Assembly: GCA_964609695.1 (NCBI GenBank)
Contig: CAZSSP010000047.1
Coordinates: forward strand, 1 to 11,462
DNA length: 11,462 bases
Reading direction: 5' to 3'
Source of the DNA: JAGNHS01 sp964609695
GTDB lineage: Bacteria > Bdellovibrionota > UBA2428
A program made the position numbers and the translations under genes. The notes under the pieces were generated by a model. The model was not told the DNA's origin and ran no database searches. It was given only the letters and a program-made list of their open reading frames with translations. Below, piece by piece: positions 1 through 6,659 of the stretch; within the stretch, counting starts at the first letter, position 1, and each line of letters begins with the position of its first letter.

Positions 1-684
1 GGTGTCGCCCATATCAGTTGGATGAATCGAAGTTCCGATAGAATTCAAAGCGAAGCCAAGGAGAAGGGTCTCCATGCCATTCCCTTTAGAGAGCTCCACA
101 GACGCGCCTGGGAACACGACATCACCATTCTCGCAACTCGCGCCTCTCATACGATTCTCGATGAAAACCGCCTTATTAACGAAAGCTCTCCCAACTCAAT
201 CAATGGGCCCAAACTCATCTTAGACCTTGGACTTCCTCGAAATGCTTCGCCCAAAGTTCAAGACTGCCCTAGTTTTTATCTTAGAAACGTTGATGCCTTC
301 AACAATCTAGCTCAGTTTAACGAGAAAAAACGCAAAGAATACACTATCTTAGCGGAAAAAATTCTCGTCGTCGAAAAGCAAAAAATTCTACGTTCTTTGG
401 ATCGAGAAAAGTCGCGTTCTCTTATTTCAGAACTCATGGAACTTATAGAAGACCGTAAAAGGGATGAGGTAGAACGTTTTCGACTGGAAAAAAACACAGA
501 AATCGAGTATATAACAACGAAAGTTTACTCCGGTCTTCTTCATGGAATTTTGAAGGAGCTGGAAAGGCTCGATGATCAGTCATCCAAGAGGATACTAGAC
601 ACACTCATTGCGGCTTGGAGGCGTTCTAACCGATGGCAAAAAAGACCGACAGTAGAACAGGGACAAAAAAATCTGGACCCGTAA
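1..684 (+). CDS. hemA: Glutamyl-tRNA reductase, C-terminal part (5' end outside window)
   Basis: This enzyme reduces glutamyl-tRNA(Glu) to glutamate-1-semialdehyde with NADPH, the first committed step of C5-pathway tetrapyrrole synthesis in the cytoplasm. The frame is open from base 1, so the gene is cut by the window edge; 227 residues are visible. They start inside the NAD(P)-binding domain at the WMNRSSDR segment, which matches the 'NR(S/T)' strand end of the family. The conserved LDLGLPRNASPKV block follows (compare VDIAVPRDVEPEV in E. coli HemA), then YLRNVDAFNN, and then the long helical dimerisation domain. The catalytic Cys domain lies upstream and cannot be seen. The C-terminal tail, RWQKRPTVEQGQKNLDP, is encoded in DNA that also encodes the start of the next gene (52-base overlap). 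Product identity is secure from these motifs and from the hemC-like neighbour, a classic hemA-hemC order. Confidence 0.93.
   Translation, partial: GVAHISWMNRSSDRIQSEAKEKGLHAIPFRELHRRAWEHDITILATRASHTILDENRLINESSPNSINGPKLILDLGLPRNASPKVQDCPSFYLRNVDAFNNLAQFNEKKRKEYTILAEKILVVEKQKILRSLDREKSRSLISELMELIEDRKRDEVERFRLEKNTEIEYITTKVYSGLLHGILKELERLDDQSSKRILDTLIAAWRRSNRWQKRPTVEQGQKNLDP
617..621 (+). promoter_or_regulatory. Shine-Dalgarno of the hemC-like gene, inside hemA
   Basis: GGAGG sits 11 bases before the ATG at 633, within the hemA coding sequence. It is the clearest ribosome binding site in the window and supports the overlapping start at 633. The next in-frame ATG, at 687, lies two bases after the hemA stop and has no purine-rich SD at a usual distance. 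Confidence 0.6.
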
Positions 685-1823
685 AAATGCCAGCTAAAGT
701 TACAGCTGCGAGCAAAACTCCTACAGCTATAAAAAAAACTTCGGCTAAGCTCAGCCCTATGTCGCCTGCAAAAAAGCCAGAAGCCAAAAAAGTTTCTAGA
801 AGTCTCGACTTCATCGGAAGCTTTCCACTTCGTCGCGCCAACGACGAAAAAAAGAATGATCAAAAGAAAACAAGCATAGGCCCAGTCTTTCCTGTAGGAA
901 CTTACAAAATTGCGACTCGAGACAACGATCTTTCTCTAGCCATGCTAGATGCTTTTGAAAAAACTTATTTTACAAAGCACGTTAAAGATACACTAAAAAG
1001 ACATTTTATAGATAAAGCTACTCATGGAAGTTTAGACAATTTTTCATCTCAGCAACATCGCTATCTTTATACAAAAGAAGCATTTGAATCGCTTCGTAAG
1101 GGCGATATCGATGTTCTCGTTCTAAACATGAAAGAAGTTCCACTCGAACTTTCTTCTGACCTAGTGAACGCCGCTTCACTTCGTCGCGAAGATCCTCGCG
1201 ACGCTATGATCACAAAAGGCACTTACGGCGCCATACAAGAGCTTCCCACAAATGCTCGCATTGGTGCCAACTCTCGCAGACGCATTATGCAAATTCGTGC
1301 TTTGCGTCCTGACCTTCAAATCGAATCCGTTCGTGGGTCTGTTAACGATCGACTCAAGGTTCTTGATGAAACAGAATTAGCTGCTGTTTTAGTCTCTTGG
1401 GCTTCACTTCGACGCCAAAACATTTCACCAAGACACTATGTAGCCTTGCAACCCGAACATATGTTGCCCGCGGCTTGCCAAGGAAATGTTGCCGTTCTTT
1501 GTCGCGCCACGGATACTGACCTCATCGCAAAACTCAATTACATCGACGATTCTGAAGCTTCTTGGTCTAGCCGTTGCGAACGTGCTTTTCTTCTGAAGTT
1601 TGGCGAGTTCGGTGATGTGCCAATCGGTGCCAATGCTCATAGAAAAGGCACTCAAGATCCTTGGATTCTAGATGCTGTTATTGGAGATCCTGCTAGTGGT
1701 GAAGTGCTTCGCCATAGAGAAATTGGAACCAGTCGCTGTAAGCCTGAATCACTGGCCGATAAAGCTTACGTAGGAATTCTAGCAAAAGGTGCTAGAAAGT
1801 TTTTACCTTTCCAATTTGATTAA
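633..1823 (+). CDS. Divergent HemC-like protein with basic N-terminal tail, probable pseudoenzyme
   Basis: The 396-residue protein has two parts. Residues 1 to about 85 are a low-complexity Lys/Ala/Ser/Pro/Thr-rich tail; residues 1-80 hold 18 Lys and 4 Arg against 6 acidic residues. Residues about 90-396 align with porphobilinogen deaminase: YKIATR (R96), NMKEVP (167-168), RREDPRDAM (184-192), GANSRRR (R216, R217), RGSVNDRL (R234, R240), LPAACQGNV and DVPIG. Key positions are altered. The catalytic Asp (E. coli D84) is Glu168, Ser13 is Asn98, and the Cys that anchors the dipyrromethane cofactor (E. coli C242, GGCQVPIG) is Gly327 in GEFGDVPIG. The glycine-rich GGKGLF segment is also gone. I infer that it is inactive or barely active as hydroxymethylbilane synthase, and may be a regulatory or binding partner. 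The start at 633 is chosen for its GGAGG; 687 is an in-frame alternative that would drop 18 residues. It is the last gene of the hemA transcript. Confidence 0.82.
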   Translation: MAKKTDSRTGTKKSGPVKMPAKVTAASKTPTAIKKTSAKLSPMSPAKKPEAKKVSRSLDFIGSFPLRRANDEKKNDQKKTSIGPVFPVGTYKIATRDNDLSLAMLDAFEKTYFTKHVKDTLKRHFIDKATHGSLDNFSSQQHRYLYTKEAFESLRKGDIDVLVLNMKEVPLELSSDLVNAASLRREDPRDAMITKGTYGAIQELPTNARIGANSRRRIMQIRALRPDLQIESVRGSVNDRLKVLDETELAAVLVSWASLRRQNISPRHYVALQPEHMLPAACQGNVAVLCRATDTDLIAKLNYIDDSEASWSSRCERAFLLKFGEFGDVPIGANAHRKGTQDPWILDAVIGDPASGEVLRHREIGTSRCKPESLADKAYVGILAKGARKFLPFQFD

Positions 1824-1852
1824 TTTTTTTCAGAATGAATTTTTAAATAAAC

Positions 1853-1871
1853 GTTGATGAAAAACATCGAC
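1853..1871. terminator. Weak hairpin between convergent haem operons, possible bidirectional terminator
   Basis: A 7-bp stem, GTTGATG (1853-1859) against CATCGAC (1865-1871) with one T-G wobble, encloses an AAAAA loop. It lies in the 47-base gap between the hemC-like stop (1821-1823) and the hemH stop (1871-1873), and its right arm touches the hemH stop codon. The following T tracts are interrupted on both strands (TAAATTT on +, GTTTATTT on -), so it would be a weak terminator at best. No other hairpin fits in this gap. Confidence 0.35.
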
Positions 1872-2902
1872 TAAATTTCTTTAAAAAATTCCTGAAGCCG
1901 ACCACCTAGGGCATCAATCCATATGGGATCAGCATTAAGAGAAGGAACTAAGTCTAGCGTTTCACCCCCAGCTTCCACAAAAGATTCCGCCCCCCTCATG
2001 GCAATTTCTTCTAAAGTCTCTAAACAATCCGCCACAAAAGCTGGTGAAAAAACGGCCAATCGCTTCACTCCTGATTTTGCTAATTTAGGAATTTCAATAT
2101 CTGTGAAGGGCTGAAGCCAAGGATCACGTCCCAATCGTGATTGAAAAGACAAACTCCAAGAAGAATCTTTGAGCCCAAGTCTTCTTGCAATTTCTCTAGT
2201 GTTCACAACACAATGATGACGGTAACAAAAACGATTATTAGGCGTTTCAACGTCGCAACAATTATTTTTCATTAAACAATGTTCGCCCGAAGGATCTAAT
2301 TTTTTCACGTGTCTTTCGGGAAGACCATGATAACTAAATAAATAGTGATCGTAAGGTGGGCGAGTTTCTAGAAATTTTTGATAAATCTTGGCACTAGCGT
2401 CTAAATAAAATTCTTCCTTATAAAAGGAATGAAAATGTTCAAAATCGAAATTCCACTGTTTCTTTGAGTTGAGTTCTTGAACCTTTTGCACTGTAGATTC
2501 AGTGCTAGCGAGAGCATACTGAGGATACAAAGGTACAAAAAGTAGTTTTTGAAATCCCTCATTCTTCAGCTGCTCCAATACGCTTTCAAGAGAAGGCTGG
2601 CCATAGCGCATGGCCCATCTCACTGGAACATTAGGTATTAATTTTTGAACACCCTCTGCAAGATCTTGAGTATATGTCACCAAAGGACTTCCCTGAGGTG
2701 TCCAAATTTTTTGATAAGCTTCAGCAGAAGCTTTTGATCGACGAGGAATAATAATGCCTTTAACTAAAAAAGCTCGTAACAAATAAGGCGTATCAATAAC
2801 AAAGGGGTCCATCAAAAATTCATTTAGATACGGTTTAAGTGCTTCAGGGGTGGGGGCTGCAGGACTCCCAAGATTGGCTATTAAAATGGCTTTTTGACTC
2901 AT
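1871..2902 (-). CDS. hemH: Ferrochelatase
   Basis: This enzyme inserts ferrous iron into protoporphyrin IX, the last step of protoporphyrin-dependent haem synthesis. The 343-residue length is normal for the family. The start ILIANLGSP (6-13) is the family's N-terminal signature. SYHGLPERH (190-198) carries the catalytic His192, FQSRLGRDPWLQPYT-like sequence follows at about 253-267, and SPAFVADCLETLEEI (286-300) carries the conserved Glu295 (equivalent to E. coli E264). Directly after the His motif is a Cys-rich insert absent from E. coli HemH, with C209, C215, C216, C226 and C231. Internal Cys clusters of this kind occur in bacterial ferrochelatases reported to carry a [2Fe-2S] cluster; here that is inference. 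No transmembrane segment is evident. It is the last gene of the - strand operon, and its ATG overlaps the hemG/hemY TGA in an ATGA junction (2899-2902), which implies translational coupling. Confidence 0.97.
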   Translation of the reverse strand: MSQKAILIANLGSPAAPTPEALKPYLNEFLMDPFVIDTPYLLRAFLVKGIIIPRRSKASAEAYQKIWTPQGSPLVTYTQDLAEGVQKLIPNVPVRWAMRYGQPSLESVLEQLKNEGFQKLLFVPLYPQYALASTESTVQKVQELNSKKQWNFDFEHFHSFYKEEFYLDASAKIYQKFLETRPPYDHYLFSYHGLPERHVKKLDPSGEHCLMKNNCCDVETPNNRFCYRHHCVVNTREIARRLGLKDSSWSLSFQSRLGRDPWLQPFTDIEIPKLAKSGVKRLAVFSPAFVADCLETLEEIAMRGAESFVEAGGETLDLVPSLNADPIWIDALGGRLQEFFKEI

Positions 2903-4119
2903 TGCTGAGAGATCCTCTCTGCTAGTTTTCTATTGGCTTCTATTATTCTAGATAGACCCAAATGACCTAAATAATTTCCAGTTAAATAAATATTTTTTTT
3001 CTCCAAAGTATTAATTCTATCGGAGTGAATTAATTTTTCTAATTCCAAAGTATAATGAGGCAAAGCCTTGGGCCAGGAATTTACCAAAAACTCTACAGCC
3101 TCTTCTTTCAAACCATGAAGTTTAAAATGATCCTCAAGAACCAAATCTTTAATTTTAGCGTAATCAGATTCTCGGCTCTTAAGTATCCAAGTTTCCGATC
3201 TCAAATGACTTCGATTGGGAAAAATTGAATGATTAAAGAGCATCCCTAAAGAATTAAACTTCTCACTCGGATGAAATAGAACACCAAAACCCTTAAGATT
3301 CACGTTTTTTTCTTCAAAAAAAGCCGTGCAACTTAATAGAGGAAGCATTTCCATTTTAGAGAGCTCCTCTGAAAAATTAGGTTCAATATCTTTAATTAAA
3401 TCGACAGAAGCGGGCAAACTCGTAGCAACAACAACTGGAGTTTCTCCACTCCATTCCTTAAGCTGACTTGAAGAAACCTTTACAGTCTCATGAATCTTTA
3501 CACCTTGAGAAATAAGATAAGTTTTCAAGCTATTAACAAAAGCCGACATCCCATTTAAAGGGGAAACACTTCCTCGATTTTTAACTGGAGCCTTTTGTTG
3601 CACTTTCTCCTTTGTAAAATATCTTCCAAAAATAAGAGTAGCACTCATGCGAGTAATATCACCCGCATATATTCCTTGTAGGGCAGGGGCAATAAGTTTT
3701 GAAGTGGCCGCCGCGCCTAAACTTCGCTCACCCCAATCTTTTACGCTTTCTCCTGGATAAGGTTTACGAAATTTAATAAAGGGAAGCCTCAAGATAAATC
3801 CAATGCTCTCTAAAAAACTCAATGGCCAACGACGGGGCTTAGAATTTACATAAATAAATCTTTTACGAGCCACTTTTAAAGTAGGAACTAGTTCACATGA
3901 GATTTTCTGAGCAATGGATTCCAGCAAGGGCGAAGATATAAAAGCGTTGGCAGCACTTTCTACTAAGCCTTCTTTAAGTTTAGTAGTATTTATTAATCCG
4001 CCCACTCGATCAGCAGATTCAAAAACTTCTACATCATAACCTTTTTCAAGTAGAAAATATGCAGCACTCAAACCAGAAATTCCAGCGCCGACTACTCTCA
4101 CCCGAGGGCGTTGGCTCAT
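2899..4119 (-). CDS. hemG: Protoporphyrinogen/coproporphyrinogen oxidase, FAD-dependent (HemG/HemY family)
   Basis: This flavoprotein oxidises protoporphyrinogen IX to protoporphyrin IX (or coproporphyrinogen III in Gram-positive relatives). The 406 residues begin with an FAD-binding Rossmann fold: VRVVGAGISG (7-16, GxGxxG), the ribose-binding acidic EVFES with Glu34, and DRVGG (37-41). GIYAGD (149-154) matches the family's G-[VI]-YAGD motif. The C-terminal IYLTGNYLGHLGLSRIIEANR (377-397) is the second FAD-contacting segment. The reading frame extends 30 codons upstream into hemE, but the ATG at 4119 puts the Rossmann strand right after the start and forms an ATGA overlap with the hemE stop (4116-4119). 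The protein is somewhat shorter than the usual ~450-480 residues. It is the oxygen-dependent flavin type, not the small flavodoxin-like E. coli HemG. Gene naming varies (hemG or hemY); the partner HemH and absence of HemQ here fit the protoporphyrin route. Confidence 0.93.
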   Translation of the reverse strand: MSQRPRVRVVGAGISGLSAAYFLLEKGYDVEVFESADRVGGLINTTKLKEGLVESAANAFISSPLLESIAQKISCELVPTLKVARKRFIYVNSKPRRWPLSFLESIGFILRLPFIKFRKPYPGESVKDWGERSLGAAATSKLIAPALQGIYAGDITRMSATLIFGRYFTKEKVQQKAPVKNRGSVSPLNGMSAFVNSLKTYLISQGVKIHETVKVSSSQLKEWSGETPVVVATSLPASVDLIKDIEPNFSEELSKMEMLPLLSCTAFFEEKNVNLKGFGVLFHPSEKFNSLGMLFNHSIFPNRSHLRSETWILKSRESDYAKIKDLVLEDHFKLHGLKEEAVEFLVNSWPKALPHYTLELEKLIHSDRINTLEKKNIYLTGNYLGHLGLSRIIEANRKLAERISQQ

Positions 4120-5132
4120 CCTAAAAATTCTCTTACAAAACGTACAAAGAATCGCACGTTTTCTTCGGGTGTGTTTGGAAGAACTCCATGTCCTAATCCG
4201 CAAACCCAACCTCTTCGTTGGGCCACATCAAGTTTTTTAATTTCTTTCAAATAATCCAATAAAGAATGTTGAAATTCACTCGGAGACAAGAAAAGTAGAG
4301 ATTGATCAAAATTCCCTTGAACAAAGCCTTTTTGCTTTCCTAAAAGTTCAGGAATTTTCCAACGATGATCGTATCCCATACCTGCAAAAAGATTTTTTTG
4401 AAAAAGTTCAGCCTGATAATGAGCAGGGTGCGTATCCCGAGCATAATAACCCAATTTTCCCGGAAAACTATGGGCCAAATCTTCGAGCACTGGCACCACC
4501 CATTGAGTGTATTGTTGTGGAGCCAAAGCGCCAGCCGCGGTGTCAAAGACCATTACGACTTCAGCACCACCCGCTAGTTGCAACTTTATATTTTCCTTTA
4601 ATAGAGGAAGTAAAATTTCAGAGAATTTAGGAAAAATAGAAAAATTCTTTTTAGCTTCCAACAAATGCCCATCGTGAGTGCCCTGTACAGCATACGAAAA
4701 TAGTGTCCAGGGGCCGCCCACGAAACCAATTAAACTTTTATGACTGGGCAAACGGCTACGAGCAGCCATTAAAGCTTGTCGTTGAAAATCTAATTCAGGC
4801 ACAACGGCCAAAGGATCTTTTAAGTTATCGATACTTTTTTCATTAAGATGAAAACCGAGCTTGGGACCAGGAGCATATTCCAGTCCCATTCCCAAGGCCT
4901 CAAGTGGAAACAATAAATCGCTAAAAATAATAGCCACATCAAAATCAAAATCCATGATGGGCCCCATAGTGACTTCAGCTGCTAAATCAGGATTTTTACA
5001 AAGCTCCATGAAGGAATGCTTTTGGCGAAGAGCCTGATAATGCTTATGATATCGGCCCGCTTGTCGCATAAACCAAATAGGGGGTACCTTTTGCTCTTTG
5101 CCCTGGATTGCATTCTGAAATCTTATGTTCAT
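4116..5132 (-). CDS. hemE: Uroporphyrinogen decarboxylase
   Basis: This cytoplasmic enzyme removes the four acetate carboxyls of uroporphyrinogen III to give coproporphyrinogen III, without a cofactor. At 338 residues it is near the usual ~340-360. All family landmarks are present: the N-terminal signature PPIWFMRQAGRYHKHY (17-32) with the substrate-binding arginines R23 and R27; IIFSDLLFP (68-76) with the catalytic Asp72; GFVGGPWTLFSYAVQG (136-151), the second UroD signature, with Tyr147; and CGLGHGVLPNTP (311-322) with the conserved His315. It lies 18 bases after the hemC-hemD stop and overlaps the next gene by 4 bases. The ATG at 5132 is preferred because the signature falls at the normal distance from it. 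The spacer has only a weak purine stretch (AAAG) rather than a strong SD, so translation may depend on the upstream gene. Confidence 0.98.
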   Translation of the reverse strand: MNIRFQNAIQGKEQKVPPIWFMRQAGRYHKHYQALRQKHSFMELCKNPDLAAEVTMGPIMDFDFDVAIIFSDLLFPLEALGMGLEYAPGPKLGFHLNEKSIDNLKDPLAVVPELDFQRQALMAARSRLPSHKSLIGFVGGPWTLFSYAVQGTHDGHLLEAKKNFSIFPKFSEILLPLLKENIKLQLAGGAEVVMVFDTAAGALAPQQYTQWVVPVLEDLAHSFPGKLGYYARDTHPAHYQAELFQKNLFAGMGYDHRWKIPELLGKQKGFVQGNFDQSLLFLSPSEFQHSLLDYLKEIKKLDVAQRRGWVCGLGHGVLPNTPEENVRFFVRFVREFLG

Positions 5133-5150
5133 GAGGCCATCTTTATAGAA

Positions 5151-6659
5151 CTAAAGAATTGCGAAGTCTTTCAAAAAATAGTCAAAGTTGGGGTAGATAT
5201 AGGGATCTAAGCCCAAGCTTTTGAGTTTTTGTGCTGTATTTCCAGGACCGCAAGCATGTAAACCCCGACTTTTGAGGCTTGGGTCTTGCTTCAATGCCAC
5301 TTCAAACTGCGACCCACTCATCCAATAAAATGCATCATAGGATTTAAAATCAATTGTGTTTTTTAGAGCTTCTAATTTGTAAGTGGCCATAGACTCTTTG
5401 TCTTGAGACTCATATCCCTCTTCATGGCTCAACTTAATCCACTTTATTTTACGATTTAAAAGCGACTCTAAACTTTTTTCAGAAAGTTTAGAATTTTCTC
5501 CCAAAGACTCACATGATCCATTCACCCATATTCCCCTTTGAGCCAATGAATGCCAAGTTTTGAGTCCCGAAGTCCATACATAAGTCTCAGGATTAATGTC
5601 CCAGGATTCAGGCAAACTATTAGCCCGACTCACCCAAAGAGCTTCAATTTTAGTGGGCATTTCAGGATTAAGATTGATTCGACTAAAAATTTCATTTTTT
5701 ATTTCAGAGGGATAAATATTTTTACGAGAAAATTTTTGTGTCACTTTCTTAGAAGCTAAGAAATGCGAATCTTCTAATATTTTTCCTTCAGGACTTTCGC
5801 CCTTTAGAATTTCTATTCGGCCAAAATCTTCCACAATCACACTGGCACCTATCTTTTGGTGACATCCACCACCATAGGATTTTAACCACTCTCTTTCGCG
5901 TGAAACTGCAGCAAAACTTCTTTCACAATTAATTTTAGAAAGAATCGATTTTAAATCTTCTCTATCGCGCAAAATTTCGATGGCCAAAGCTCCCTGCGCT
6001 GCAGCTGGGGGATTTTCTAACAAAGGCAAACAAGATATCAACGACGCTGCAAGAGATTTTTTTATTTGAAGATGGGATTCTTGATACTCTTCGTTTTTGG
6101 CTTCAAGCATTCTGTCGATAGCAGCTTTGGCCACAATAATTCCATCAACTTCATTGTCGTTTAGATATTTATTGAGACGTGTTGCGATGTTTCCCCGAAT
6201 ATCGCGAAATGAAATATCGTGGGGGGCCCAAGCTAAATACTTTTTTAGAAATTTTCCTGCATTGTAAACTCGACGCGGTGAAGAACTATATATAGTGATT
6301 TTTTCATGCAACTTTAATTTTCTAAAAGACGTTTTTTTAAAAAACAATAAATCACGGGCATCTTCTCGGGGAAGTGTAGCTACAATTTCAGACTTGGCAT
6401 CGATTTCAATTGGAAGATCTTTCCATGAATGCACAACCATATCGCAGTGACCGGCTTTTAAATCTTGCGATAAATCCGATGTAAAAACTCCCTTTTCGGG
6501 CATTTTCCAAAGCGGGTCATGAAGATTGATATCACCCAAGGATTTTTTAAAAATATATTCGATTTCAGTTCCAGGTAGCTTTTCTTGAATTGTACTGCCC
6601 ACCTTATAGGCCTGGGCTCTTGCCAGGTCGCTACGGCGAGCCGCGACTCGCAGTTTCAT
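5151..6659 (-). CDS. hemC: Porphobilinogen deaminase fused to a short uroporphyrinogen-III synthase-like domain (HemC-HemD)
   Basis: Residues 1 to about 310 are hydroxymethylbilane synthase: VAARRSDLA (R8, S10), VVHSWKDLP (75-83) with the catalytic Asp81, PREDARD (97-103), SSSPRR (R129, R130), IRGNIATRL (R155, R161), AAAQGALAIE and GGGCHQKIG (263-271) with Cys266, which would anchor the dipyrromethane cofactor. Residues about 338-502 resemble a compact HemD: LWVSRANS, YVWTSG (360-365), FYWMSGS (444-450), and near the C-terminus CGPGNTAQKLKSLGLD with Thr475 in the family's G-x(2,3)-T position. This part has about 165 residues against about 250 for free HemD, and the first lobe seems cut down. 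The fusion would convert porphobilinogen to uroporphyrinogen III. The frame also offers TTG at 6665, but ATG at 6659 places the VAARRS strand at the family position. The gene starts 29 bases inside slt; no clear SD is seen, suggesting coupling. Confidence 0.9.
   Translation of the reverse strand: MKLRVAARRSDLARAQAYKVGSTIQEKLPGTEIEYIFKKSLGDINLHDPLWKMPEKGVFTSDLSQDLKAGHCDMVVHSWKDLPIEIDAKSEIVATLPREDARDLLFFKKTSFRKLKLHEKITIYSSSPRRVYNAGKFLKKYLAWAPHDISFRDIRGNIATRLNKYLNDNEVDGIIVAKAAIDRMLEAKNEEYQESHLQIKKSLAASLISCLPLLENPPAAAQGALAIEILRDREDLKSILSKINCERSFAAVSREREWLKSYGGGCHQKIGASVIVEDFGRIEILKGESPEGKILEDSHFLASKKVTQKFSRKNIYPSEIKNEIFSRINLNPEMPTKIEALWVSRANSLPESWDINPETYVWTSGLKTWHSLAQRGIWVNGSCESLGENSKLSEKSLESLLNRKIKWIKLSHEEGYESQDKESMATYKLEALKNTIDFKSYDAFYWMSGSQFEVALKQDPSLKSRGLHACGPGNTAQKLKSLGLDPYIYPNFDYFLKDFAIL

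Noticed and set aside
576..863. Open frames on the - strand opposite the hemA/hemC-like junction, including one rich in Phe and Val.
   Set aside because: They mirror the Lys-rich tail (AAA/AAG read as TTT/CTT) and the conserved genes on the + strand; no SD or family resemblance.
633..1823. The hemC-like gene as a decaying pseudogene.
   Set aside because: It is full-length and without stops or frameshifts, and many HemC motifs are still intact, which suggests selection for some function rather than decay.
4120..4209. Longer version of the HemG/HemY protein starting at 4209, inside hemE.
   Set aside because: The extra 30 residues are basic and unlike the family; the ATG at 4119 forms the ATGA junction and starts right before the Rossmann strand.
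4365..4577. Open frames on the + strand opposite hemE and the fusion gene (also 5016-5210 and 5550-5759).
   Set aside because: Antisense to well-conserved coding sequence, with no recognisable protein features.
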